From: JACKAQ01 sp965227145
Lineage (GTDB): Bacteria > Calditrichota > Calditrichia > RBG-13-44-9 > J075
Direction of reading: 5' to 3'
NCBI GenBank assembly: GCA_965227145.1
Contig: OZ245730.1
Location: 5,828,001-5,892,000 of the forward strand
DNA: 64,000 nucleotides
A program made the translations under genes and the position numbers. The number at the start of each line of letters is the position of its first letter. Position 1 is the first letter of the stretch. The notes below the pieces were generated by a model. The model did no database searches, was not told where the DNA came from, and worked only from the letters and a program-made list of their open reading frames with translations. Positions 17,337 through 25,287 of the stretch are shown one piece after another.

Positions 17337-17392
17337 TGCGGCTTTTCTCTATTGCCAATTGGGCACCGATAGAGAAAAAGCCGCATTTTTTT
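17337..17392 (+). terminator. rho-independent terminator of the pseudo-receiver operon
   Basis: Long stem from TGCGGCTTTTCTCTAT (17337-17352) pairing with 17369-17385, followed by eight T residues. Confidence 0.9.
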
Positions 17393-17411
17393 TGCACCCG
17401 CCAAATACCCG

Positions 17412-17440
17412 TTGACAAGCCAATTTTTTTAGGCTATCTT
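17412..17440 (+). promoter_or_regulatory. sigma-70 promoter of the CBS-domain gene
   Basis: TTGACA at 17412-17417, a 17-base spacer, then TATCTT at 17435-17440. The identical -35/-10 pair and spacing occur at the cold-shock gene (54459-54487, minus strand). Confidence 0.7.
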
Positions 17441-17557
17441 GAAATTAGGTTAACAGCTACTTTATTTTTATACAATACTCAACCATTTGCCAATACTCAA
17501 TTCGAATCGACTTTTTGCAGTTGCAGACTTCTTTACCCATAACAGGAGGAATTATCT

Positions 17558-18058
17558 ATGACCACTGCTGAAGAAATTTTGAATGAAAAAGGCGCCTATA
17601 TGTATGGCGTTTCGCCGGACACCTCGATTTTTGACGCGCTTCAATTAATGATTTCGAAGCGTATCGGGGCGATTCTGGTGAAGGAGGGCGATAAAATTGT
17701 TGGCATATGGACCGAGCGGGATTTGATGCATAATACTGTAAAAGATGGTTTTACGTGTCAAAACGCCCGCATCGGAGATTATATGACGACCAAATTGATT
17801 TCCGTTCCGCATACCGCAAGCATCTGGGAACTGAAGGATATGTTCCTCGGTCGTCGTTTGCGACATTTGCTGATTGAGCGGGATGAAAAATATATCGGTT
17901 TGCTGTCTGTTGGCGATGTGACACGTGCCAGCCTGCAGGAACAGGCTGAGCAGTTGAAAGAATTGAATGATATGGTTCATTTGGATTATTACGATGAATG
18001 GCGCTGGAAAAAGAAGTTGAAGCGTCGTGTGAAATTAAGTGAAACCACTGCAGAATAA
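17558..18058 (+). CDS. CBS-domain pair protein
   Basis: A 166-residue cytoplasmic protein with two CBS motifs: residues about 12-65 (MYGVSPDTSIFDALQLMISK, then IGAILVKEGDKIVGIWTERD) and about 75-130 (YMTTKLISVPHTASIWELKD, then LLIERDEKYIGLLSVGDV). A basic tail (EWRWKKKLKRRVKL) follows. Bateman modules bind adenine nucleotides or SAM and regulate partners. An AGGAGG site precedes the ATG. It has its own sigma-70 promoter and terminator, so it is monocistronic. The target is unknown. Confidence 0.9.
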   Translation: MTTAEEILNEKGAYMYGVSPDTSIFDALQLMISKRIGAILVKEGDKIVGIWTERDLMHNTVKDGFTCQNARIGDYMTTKLISVPHTASIWELKDMFLGRRLRHLLIERDEKYIGLLSVGDVTRASLQEQAEQLKELNDMVHLDYYDEWRWKKKLKRRVKLSETTAE

Positions 18059-18070
18059 GCATTTATTCTT

Positions 18071-18106
18071 CGGCGTGCTGAATCCCCGGCACGCCGTTTA
18101 TTTTTC
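18071..18106 (+). terminator. terminator after the CBS gene
   Basis: Stem CGGCGTGC (18071-18078) / GCACGCCG (18089-18096), then TTTATTTTT. It overlaps the end of convergent flgJ. Confidence 0.75.
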
Positions 18107-18973
18107 CACCCCAGAAAATTGTTGCAGATAGCGCTGTACCCGTTCAATATATTTCCGGGTTTCCGGAAATGGCGGTACGCCATTGTGCTTGCGAACATTG
18201 CCCGGACCGGCGTTGTATCCGGCAAGCGCCAGCTCTTCGTTGCCATCATAGGAGCGCAGCAAGCGCGAGAGGTATTTCGCCCCGCCGTCGATGTTTTCCG
18301 CCGGATCGAACGAATTTTTCACTTTTAGCCAATCCGCCGTGCCGTCCATTAATTGCATCAAACCTTTGGCGCCTTTGTGCGAAACCGCCTGCGGATTGCC
18401 TGCAGATTCCGCTGCGATGACCGCTTTCAGCAAATTCTCATCCACATTGTATTTACGGGATGCCGCTTCAATTTCCGGTTGAAATGCAGCAATCCGCTGA
18501 TTTAACGGCATGTCCAAATATTTGTTTTCATTTGGTTTGACGGGCTTGGTGTCTATCTGTTTAAACGATACGGATGCTGCCGATATTTCACGATCGACGG
18601 CTTTTGGCAATTTTAATCGCGGCAGCTCCAAATGGCGTTCGGGCGTTGTAATTTTTGCGAGTTCCGATGTGCCGGCAAGTTGCTGCATCATTGCTTCCGA
18701 AATGCCCAGATTACTGCTGGTGGCAATTTGTTTGGACAATTCCTGATCGAACATCGATTCCATAATTTCGCCGCCCAAACCGGATTCTGTCAAACCGGAT
18801 TTCATGATGGTCTGGCGCATGGTTTTCAGCATCAGGTTTACAAAAATCGCCTCAAAATCGTTGGCAGCTTTTTGCATCGCTTCCGTGCTGCGACCGTTTT
18901 TTGGCAGATCCGCGGTTGGGTTTGCCAACAGCGCATCATTGGTAGATATCGTAAATTTGCTAAAATCAGACAT
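18098..18973 (-). CDS. flgJ: flagellar rod-capping muramidase FlgJ-like, with lytic transglycosylase (SLT) domain
   Basis: A 291-residue protein that should cap rod assembly and open the peptidoglycan for the rod. Residues about 30-105 are the FlgJ rod-binding domain (KAANDFEAIFVNLMLKTMRQ, then SGLGGEIMESMFDQELSK). A linker follows. Residues about 165-290 are an SLT-type transglycosylase (LLKAVIAAESAGNPQAVSHK with catalytic Glu189, GLMQLMDGTADWL, LALAGYNAGPGNV). Enteric FlgJ carries a glucosaminidase domain instead. The ATG at 18973 with a GGGGTG site is preferred over a TTG two codons upstream. It is the last gene of flagellar operon 1, 21 bases after flgI. Confidence 0.92.
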   Translation of the reverse strand: MSDFSKFTISTNDALLANPTADLPKNGRSTEAMQKAANDFEAIFVNLMLKTMRQTIMKSGLTESGLGGEIMESMFDQELSKQIATSSNLGISEAMMQQLAGTSELAKITTPERHLELPRLKLPKAVDREISAASVSFKQIDTKPVKPNENKYLDMPLNQRIAAFQPEIEAASRKYNVDENLLKAVIAAESAGNPQAVSHKGAKGLMQLMDGTADWLKVKNSFDPAENIDGGAKYLSRLLRSYDGNEELALAGYNAGPGNVRKHNGVPPFPETRKYIERVQRYLQQFSGVEK

Positions 18974-18994
18974 TTTCAATCACCCCTTTTTGGA

Positions 18995-20161
18995 TTACAT
19001 CACCACAATTTCGGCTTTCAGGGAGCCGGCAATTTTCAGCGCCTGCAGCACGGCGATAATATCGCGCGGCATAATGCCGATGTTGTTGAGCGCCTGGGCA
19101 ACTTCCTGAACTGTGGTTACATTATCGATGGTGACAACCTGGCCTTCATCCTGATAAACCGTTGCCTGAGAGTTAGGGATTACGGTAGTTTGTCCCTGCG
19201 AAAAGGGCGCAGGCTGCGAAACAATCGGATTGGAGCGAATTTCCACGCTCAAATTACCGTGTGCGATGGCTGCGGGCATGATGGCAACTGTTCCGCCAAT
19301 GACGATGGTTCCGGTGCGCTCGTTGATGACCACTTTTGCGGAAACATCCGGCGTAACGGTGAGTTGCTCCATTTCCGCCAGAAATGCGTATGTGCCGCCG
19401 GGACGGCGATAATTGCCCGGTAATTGAACGCCGATGGCATACGGGCTGGTCGGCAACGCTGTATTTGCTCCGAATTTGCGATTGAGCGCTTCCACAACCC
19501 GTTGGGTGGTGGTCAAATCTTTTTCGTTGAGCGAAAAATTCAGGTTTTCACCCGTGGGAAAATCACCTTCGAGATCAATTTTCAGTGCAGCGCCCTGCGG
19601 GATTCGCCCAACCAGTGTATGGTTTTGGCGAACCCCGCCACCGCCGCTGGTTTCCACCGAAAATCCGCCGACGGTCAGCGGACCTTGCGCCATCGCGATG
19701 ACCGTGCCGTCTGCTTTTGACAGCGGCGTCATGATCAGCACGCCGCCTTCCAGCGTTTTGGCATCGCCAACGGACGATACGGTGATGTCAATTAAATCAC
19801 CGCGACGTGCGTAAGAAGGCACGTCTGCGGTGAGCATCACTGCGGCAACGTTACGCGGTTTGACACTTTCTACCGGAACGGTTACGCCAAATTTCTGGAG
19901 CATGTTCACAACCGATTGCGTTGTGAACTGGCTGCGTTTGCTATCGCCGGTGCCGTTTAAACCGATCACCAATCCATATCCGATGAGCTGATGCCGCTCA
20001 ATTCCCTGCAGCCGCATCATATCTTTTAATCGCACTTGTGCGGTCGCATTTATGGAAAATCCCATAAAAATTATACTCACCAAAAGTGCTGAAAATATTG
20101 GGCTTGGCGCATTTTTCTTTTTGAGCCAACGGGTCAATATTTCAATTATCCGGGTTAACAT
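18995..20161 (-). CDS. flgI: flagellar P-ring protein FlgI
   Basis: A 388-residue periplasmic protein that forms the P ring around the rod in peptidoglycan. The signal sequence is long with a basic start (RIIEILTRWLKKKNAPS), and the mature part begins QVRLKDMMRLQGIERHQLIG followed by YGLVIGLNGTGDSK, the strongest family signature. Later blocks such as NVAAVMLTADVPSYARRGD and TPLSKADGTVIAMAQGPLTV are typical. The length is close to that of the family. It lies between flgH and flgJ in the usual order. Confidence 0.97.
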   Translation of the reverse strand: MLTRIIEILTRWLKKKNAPSPIFSALLVSIIFMGFSINATAQVRLKDMMRLQGIERHQLIGYGLVIGLNGTGDSKRSQFTTQSVVNMLQKFGVTVPVESVKPRNVAAVMLTADVPSYARRGDLIDITVSSVGDAKTLEGGVLIMTPLSKADGTVIAMAQGPLTVGGFSVETSGGGGVRQNHTLVGRIPQGAALKIDLEGDFPTGENLNFSLNEKDLTTTQRVVEALNRKFGANTALPTSPYAIGVQLPGNYRRPGGTYAFLAEMEQLTVTPDVSAKVVINERTGTIVIGGTVAIMPAAIAHGNLSVEIRSNPIVSQPAPFSQGQTTVIPNSQATVYQDEGQVVTIDNVTTVQEVAQALNNIGIMPRDIIAVLQALKIAGSLKAEIVVM

Positions 20162-20208
20162 TTTATTCTACCACCTTCCAAAAAATCCTTTTTTTCAAAC
20201 CTCAAAAG

Positions 20209-20787
20209 CTAAAATAGCCATTGCAAAAAACGAGTGATTACGCCGGGTTTTTGCGCCCGGGCAACCTCGCCTTTGCCTTTGTAAATGATGTGTGCATCGT
20301 AAATATTGTATGAAAAAACCGTGTTATCCGCCATAATGTCTTCCGGGCGGACAGCGCCTTCCAGCGAATATACTTCTTTCTCGTTGTTGGTTTCGACAAC
20401 GCGTTTGCCTTCGATGACATAATCGCCGGCGTCGTTTACGCCAACAATTCGTGCAGCAATTTTGGCGCGCAGCGAACCTTTACGAGAGGTGCGCGCATCG
20501 CCTTTAAAATCGTTCTGCGTTTTGCCGTTGATGCCAAATTCCGGCAAAAACTGCAACATGCCTGTGCCTTTTTCGATGCCGACGTTGTTGGTTGTCTGCT
20601 TTTTGGATTCAGTTTTGGCTTCGTTACTGGCTTGCGAAAATTCCATCACCAAAACGGTGATGCCTTTGCCAACTTTGTTGGCTTTATTGTCCGTGAACAG
20701 GCTCATACTTTTGCCCATATCCTGCTGGGCGTTTGCCGCGATGCTGACGAGTAACAGCGCGATGCTCAAAAATTGTGTTTTTTTCAT
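20209..20787 (-). CDS. flgH: flagellar L-ring protein FlgH (non-lipoprotein form)
   Basis: A 192-residue protein forming the outer-membrane L ring. The ATG at 20787 gives a standard signal peptide ending AANAQQ. Family blocks are SLFTDNKANKVGKGITVLVM, a central KGDARTSRKGSLRAKIAARI, and AGDYVIEGKRVVETNNEKE followed by LEGAVRPEDI. Enteric FlgH is a lipoprotein of about 230 residues; here the mature protein has no cysteine at all, so outer-membrane anchoring must differ. It lies between flgA and flgI. An upstream TTG at 20802 was rejected. Confidence 0.94.
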   Translation of the reverse strand: MKKTQFLSIALLLVSIAANAQQDMGKSMSLFTDNKANKVGKGITVLVMEFSQASNEAKTESKKQTTNNVGIEKGTGMLQFLPEFGINGKTQNDFKGDARTSRKGSLRAKIAARIVGVNDAGDYVIEGKRVVETNNEKEVYSLEGAVRPEDIMADNTVFSYNIYDAHIIYKGKGEVARAQKPGVITRFLQWLF

Positions 20788-20840
20788 ACCGTAAAACCTC
20801 AAATATCTTTAATTCAACCAATTGATTTTATTTGAAATAG

Positions 20841-21572
20841 CTATGGAATCAGCTCCGCTGTCGATTCCGATTCGATGCGAGCGCGGTAACGTTTCCGTCC
20901 GTCTGCACCCATGCACCAAATTTCCTCACCGGCGCCGCCATCCTGCTGTGCGCGTGCCTGCAGCTCCACCTGAATGGTGCCCGCATCGTATCGCAACGTG
21001 ATTAAATCGCCACGGGCAACCAGCGGAATTGCTTCGATCAGTTCTGCGGTGAGAATGGCGTCGTTGCGCACAAACCGGCGGGTTTGCTGATTTGCCAGCG
21101 ATGCGCCAGCCAGCAGCGGATCGCCGGAAACGGCTGTGATTTCTTCTTCTGCGATGGTAAATTGCTGCTGATCGAGCGGCGTTTTGGATGCGATATTTCC
21201 ATTGGAAACAAATACTTGCGCAAAGACGCGAACCCGCAGCGAATAGCTCAATCGCCGGATCACGCGGGCGTTGTGATATGCTTCGATTCGCACGATGGTC
21301 TGGCTGCGCGGCAACGAATTTTTGCCGTAATGCACGGCAATCGAATCGATTTGCTGGCCGATTTTCCACACCGGAATATCGCTGATCCATTCGGTTTCGA
21401 AACGCGCCGGCTGATTGCTGTAACAACTTTCGAGAAACGCGTTGATTTTTTGGCGAATTTCGTGTTGCCCGACAATCACCGATTCAGTTTGTGCGAAAAC
21501 TGCGCTGCCAATCAGCACAGCGGTTAGGCAGAAAGCCAGCAAGTTGCTGTATTTATTGAAAATCCGCATCAT
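20841..21572 (-). CDS. flgA: flagellar P-ring assembly chaperone FlgA
   Basis: A 243-residue periplasmic protein with a signal peptide ending AVFAQTE. The C-terminal half is the SAF domain (TPLDQQQFTIAEEEITAV, NDAILTAELIEAIPLVARGD, LITLRYDAGTIQVELQARAQ). It assists polymerisation of FlgI into the P ring. Its ATG overlaps the flgG stop in TAATG, so translation is coupled. A stretch near the end, GGAGEEIWCMGADGRKRYRA, fits the closing segment of the SAF domain. Confidence 0.94.
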   Translation of the reverse strand: MMRIFNKYSNLLAFCLTAVLIGSAVFAQTESVIVGQHEIRQKINAFLESCYSNQPARFETEWISDIPVWKIGQQIDSIAVHYGKNSLPRSQTIVRIEAYHNARVIRRLSYSLRVRVFAQVFVSNGNIASKTPLDQQQFTIAEEEITAVSGDPLLAGASLANQQTRRFVRNDAILTAELIEAIPLVARGDLITLRYDAGTIQVELQARAQQDGGAGEEIWCMGADGRKRYRARIESESTAELIP

Positions 21573-22357
21573 TACTTCAGGCGGTTTTCGATGTCGTACA
21601 TTTCTTCGGCGGTGCGAATGGCTTTGGAGTTGATTTCGTATGCGCGCTGTGCGGCGATCATCGCAACCATTTCTTCAACAACATCCACGTTGGATGCTTC
21701 CAGAAATCCCTGCGCCAGCGATCCCAAACCTTCGGTGCCGGGAATGCCGGAAAACGGCGTGCCGGAAGCGGCGGTTTCGCGATACAGGTTATGTCCCATC
21801 GATTCCAATCCGGCGGGATTGATAAATCGCGCCAGCTCCAGCTGCCCGATTTGCGAAAACTGGGTTTCGCCAAAGCTGAGCACTTCTACCTGCCCGTCGG
21901 CACGAATGACGATTTGCTGCGCATCTTCGGGAATCGTTAATTCCGGTTCAACCACATAACCGTCTGTCGTTACGATTAATCCGTCTGACGAGATTTTCAG
22001 TGCGCCGTCGCGGGTGTAAGCGGCGTTGCCGTCCGGCATGCGCACCATCATAAATCCGTCACCCTGAATGGCGATATCCAACGGATTTTCCGTTACGGTA
22101 ATTGCGCCTTGCGCAAAACTTTTGTTTGTGGCAACCGCGCGCGAGCCGTTGCCCAATTGCAACGGAACGGGACGGTTTTGTGCGCCTTCGGTGGGTTCAC
22201 CGGCATCGCGGATGCTTTCGTACAGCAAATCCTGAAAATTGATGGCGCTTTTTTTGAATCCGGTGGTGTTTACGTTGGCGAGATTGTTCGCAATTACATC
22301 GATGTATAGCTTTTGGGCTTGCATGCCCGATGCCGCTACATATAGCACTTTATCCAT
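21572..22357 (-). CDS. flgG: flagellar distal rod protein FlgG
   Basis: A 261-residue rod subunit secreted by the flagellar export apparatus; no signal peptide. The N-terminal rod motif ASGMQAQKLYIDVIANNLAN followed by VNTTGFKKS and the C-terminal QGFLEASNVDVVEEMVAMIA with QRAYEINSKAIRTAEEM are diagnostic. The L-shaped central domain includes GDGFMMVRMPDGNAAYTRDG. The length matches FlgG. It is 80 bases downstream of flgF. Confidence 0.97.
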   Translation of the reverse strand: MDKVLYVAASGMQAQKLYIDVIANNLANVNTTGFKKSAINFQDLLYESIRDAGEPTEGAQNRPVPLQLGNGSRAVATNKSFAQGAITVTENPLDIAIQGDGFMMVRMPDGNAAYTRDGALKISSDGLIVTTDGYVVEPELTIPEDAQQIVIRADGQVEVLSFGETQFSQIGQLELARFINPAGLESMGHNLYRETAASGTPFSGIPGTEGLGSLAQGFLEASNVDVVEEMVAMIAAQRAYEINSKAIRTAEEMYDIENRLK

Positions 22358-22437
22358 GTCAGAACCTCCAGTTCTTAAAAAATGTTGCGTCCAGCCGGGC
22401 GAAATCTACGCCCTGTATATCAAATAAAAATAATCGC

Positions 22438-23160
22438 TTACGGGCGACCAGCCTGATTGATCAGCTTGTCCAGCGTGCTGTCTTGTGTGTTGATCGCTTT
22501 TTGTCCCAGCTCGTATTCCCGGTTGATTTCGATCATATTCACCATTTCCATCACCGGGTCCACATTGCTCAATTCCAGATATCCGGCCCGAAGATCAATT
22601 TCTTCGTTAGGTAAATCGGTGGCTCCGGCGGTTCCCGCTTTAAAATAGGCATCGCCAATGCGTTCCAGTTGCTGCGGATTTTCGAATGTGGCGATGCGCA
22701 GGCGACCGACACTCTGGCCATCCACGATAATTTCGCCTTTTTCGTTGAAGCGCACTTCGCCGCCGGCAATCTGAATTTCACCGCCGTCTGTCACAACGCT
22801 GTGACCGTCGATGGTGACCAAACGTCCTTCGCCATCCAGTTGAAAACTGCCGTTACGGGAAAAATATTCGCCGTCTTCACCCTGAATCACAAAAAAACCG
22901 TCGCCGTTGATGGCGACATCCAGCGGATTATCGGTGCGTTGCATCGTTCCGAGGCTAAAATCCACGTTGGAGCTGCCGGGCAAGCGATTGGCATCGACTT
23001 CGCCGGTATCGGCAAGGGCTTCGGCCAGTTTGTGGAAGAAAACACCATCTTTTTTGTAACCGACGGTGTTGATATTTGCGAGATTATTTGCGGAAACATC
23101 CAACCGGCGCTGCTGGATAATCATCCCTGTTTTATTGAGATAAATACTGTTTATCATCAC
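22438..23160 (-). CDS. flgF: flagellar proximal rod protein FlgF
   Basis: A 240-residue rod protein related to FlgG but shorter. It has the terminal motifs GMIIQQRRLDVSANNLANIN (followed by TVGYKKDG) and AGYLELSNVDPVMEMVNMIE followed by INREYELGQKAI. The central domain contains INGDGFFVIQGEDGEYFSRN. Placement directly upstream of flgG supports FlgF rather than a second FlgG. It starts with two adjacent ATG codons, either of which could serve. Confidence 0.94.
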   Translation of the reverse strand: MMINSIYLNKTGMIIQQRRLDVSANNLANINTVGYKKDGVFFHKLAEALADTGEVDANRLPGSSNVDFSLGTMQRTDNPLDVAINGDGFFVIQGEDGEYFSRNGSFQLDGEGRLVTIDGHSVVTDGGEIQIAGGEVRFNEKGEIIVDGQSVGRLRIATFENPQQLERIGDAYFKAGTAGATDLPNEEIDLRAGYLELSNVDPVMEMVNMIEINREYELGQKAINTQDSTLDKLINQAGRP

Positions 23161-23192
23161 ACTGTCCTTTGTGTTGCGTCTATCCCTGAAAA

Positions 23193-24611
23193 TTATTCGA
23201 CAAAACGGAAGAGGCGACCGACATATTCGCTGGCAACTTCCAGAAAATATTGTTCGTTATCGCCATATTGGCCGTCCTGAAAACAGCCAACTACCATTAC
23301 GCCAGAAAATGAGTTACCCGTTACTATCGGCACACCCAAAAATGAGTTAACCACTTTTTCAGTAATTTTTGAATTTCTTTCCGCATTGCTGATGAGCAAA
23401 GGTTTTTTGTTCTGCATGATCCAGCGAACCGCGCCTTTTCCGCGCCGGAAATTGATCATGTCCAACGCGCTGGTGGGGTCGCCGTGGGTGAAAATCGGTT
23501 CCAGTTTGAATGAATCGGCATTCCAGCGGTAAATGCTCAGCAGATCCATCCGGATGTTGGATTGCAAAGCCATGCGCATTTTTACGAATGCGTCGATCCA
23601 CGAAATTTGTTTTTCTTCGAGATTGTGTTGCAGCTCGGCGAATCCGTTGATCAGGTTTTCAACAATATCTTTCAGCGAAGCCAGTTGAACCTTGCCCGTG
23701 TTGCGTTCGGATTCTTCCTGATACAAATAGGTATCCGCTTCTTCGATAGGCATGTTCAAAATATTGATCATGTCATCCAGCGGGAATGTTGCCATTCTGG
23801 GATAAACCTTCACAACTTCCAGCCAGATCGGATCATCTTCTATCGCATCGAAATTTGGTACGGGATGAAGGCTGAATCCCCACAAGTTGGTGATTTTATC
23901 CGCGAGATAAACAATCGCCCGAAGCGGGTGTTCGCGAACATCTTTTGGCGTTACGTCGTGGTGGTGGAGCATCACATCGGAAACCTCAGTGGGCAAATGC
24001 CAGCGTTTGGCCAGCCAGTAACCGGCTTCGGTGTGGGTAAAATTGAGCTGTTCCATTTCAGCATCATACAGTGATGCCTGGTTATTCTCGCTGTATTCAA
24101 ACACTTTCTGATACAGTTCGTTAAAGAAAATGCACAAAATCAATCGACCGAAATCATGCAGCAGCCCGGATGTAAACTCAACATTATCGAAGCTTACGCC
24201 GATGTATTTGCGAATTGCCGCGGCGGTTCTGGCGGTTCCGGAGGAGTGTTTCCAGAATTTATCGAAGCTGAAATACGGCGATTCTTTCATATTCTGGAAC
24301 ATGCTGAGAATGCTCAATTCCACAACAAGGTTGTAAATTTCGGTTAATCCCAACATCACAATGGCTTGCTGAATATTGTTCACTTCTCTGGAAAGATTGT
24401 AAAATCCGCTGTTTACGCGTTGCAAAATTTTGGCAACAATTGGCGGATCTTCTTCAATTGCGCGCCGCACAGAAACGATCGATGCATTGGGATCGCTCAA
24501 CAGCTTGTCCAGTTTAAAATAAACGCTGGGCATTGTGGGCACATTGTCGATGCTTTTCAGCGTGTTCCAAATTTCGATGCGGGTTTTTGAATCAAGTTTA
24601 CTTGTCGGCAT
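23193..24611 (-). CDS. HDOD-domain protein with C-terminal GAF-like domain
   Basis: A 472-residue cytoplasmic signalling protein. Residues about 15-220 form an HDOD domain (VPTMPSVYFKLDKLLSDPNA, VAKILQRVNSGFYNLSREVN followed by NIQQAIVMLGL, SGLLHDFGRLI, HTEAGYWLAKRWHLP, VMLHHHD). Residues about 330-470 look like GAF (DLLSIYRWNADSFKLEPIF, GKGAVRWIMQNKKPLLISN, FLGVPIVTGNSFSGVMVVG). HDOD proteins act in bacterial signalling without clear catalysis. Its ATG lies inside the end of the preceding lipoprotein gene (14-base overlap) and flgF follows by 32 bases. It is therefore embedded in the flagellar operon and may tune motility. Confidence 0.9.
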   Translation of the reverse strand: MPTSKLDSKTRIEIWNTLKSIDNVPTMPSVYFKLDKLLSDPNASIVSVRRAIEEDPPIVAKILQRVNSGFYNLSREVNNIQQAIVMLGLTEIYNLVVELSILSMFQNMKESPYFSFDKFWKHSSGTARTAAAIRKYIGVSFDNVEFTSGLLHDFGRLILCIFFNELYQKVFEYSENNQASLYDAEMEQLNFTHTEAGYWLAKRWHLPTEVSDVMLHHHDVTPKDVREHPLRAIVYLADKITNLWGFSLHPVPNFDAIEDDPIWLEVVKVYPRMATFPLDDMINILNMPIEEADTYLYQEESERNTGKVQLASLKDIVENLINGFAELQHNLEEKQISWIDAFVKMRMALQSNIRMDLLSIYRWNADSFKLEPIFTHGDPTSALDMINFRRGKGAVRWIMQNKKPLLISNAERNSKITEKVVNSFLGVPIVTGNSFSGVMVVGCFQDGQYGDNEQYFLEVASEYVGRLFRFVE

Positions 24612-25272
24612 AAATCATTTTCTCCACAGAATTGATCAATTGGGTAAATAAATCGTCATAAAGCGCGCTGCGCATTTCCTGGCGCTCCGTGGCCATTACT
24701 GCCAGCGATGGATCGGACGGATCGTAATCGATAACTTGCAGGTTGCCGCGCCGTTTTTTTTGGGTCAGCACGCGCCGGATATCGACCCAGCGTTTTTCCT
24801 GCGTGTCGTATAGCCTGAATTCCAGTTCCGCCACAATTTTCCGGGACGGCGCATACAGCATAAACGGCACAACGGAGCCTTTTGCGGTTCGTTCAACTTC
24901 CCGGAGGAATACGCCGGTTAAAATCCAGCGCGGTAAATTGTTCGATGAAATGTCAGCGCCGGCGGTGCTGTCTGCCTCGCTGGAATCTGCAGTGGTTTGG
25001 ATTTGCGGCATATCAAAATTTGCCATTTCATCCAGAATGAGTAATTGGGAATTTTCCTGAACCGGGATAATCCGGAAACGCCCGCTTTGGTGCAGGCTGC
25101 GAAACAACCGCTGGTTGAGTTCATCCGGAATGCGGGTCATTTTATCCGATGCGAACGGCACAATGCCCAGCGAAACCGGGTCTTTCGCCGGCAGCCGGTG
25201 TCCGCCACAGGCTGTGAGGAGCATTGCCAACAGCACCGGCACTATTTTTTTATGGTTTAGAATGCCATTCAT
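24598..25272 (-). CDS. lipoprotein of unknown function in flagellar operon 1
   Basis: A 224-residue predicted lipoprotein; the signal ends MLLTAC, with Cys22 lipidated. The mature start (SLGIVPFASDKMTRIPDELN followed by QRLFRSLHQSGRFRIIP) resembles the nucleotide-free Rossmann-like start of CsgG, LpoB and FlgT-type proteins, in which a strand with VxPF is followed by a helix. The second part has beta strands (SRKIVAELEFRLYDTQEKRW, VDIRRVLTQKKRRGN). It sits between two HDOD genes upstream of flgF. A role in the flagellar outer ring or basal disk is plausible but is only inferred from fold hints and position. Confidence 0.75.
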   Translation of the reverse strand: MNGILNHKKIVPVLLAMLLTACGGHRLPAKDPVSLGIVPFASDKMTRIPDELNQRLFRSLHQSGRFRIIPVQENSQLLILDEMANFDMPQIQTTADSSEADSTAGADISSNNLPRWILTGVFLREVERTAKGSVVPFMLYAPSRKIVAELEFRLYDTQEKRWVDIRRVLTQKKRRGNLQVIDYDPSDPSLAVMATERQEMRSALYDDLFTQLINSVEKMIYADK

Positions 25273-25287
25273 GGTCGCAATCTTCGG

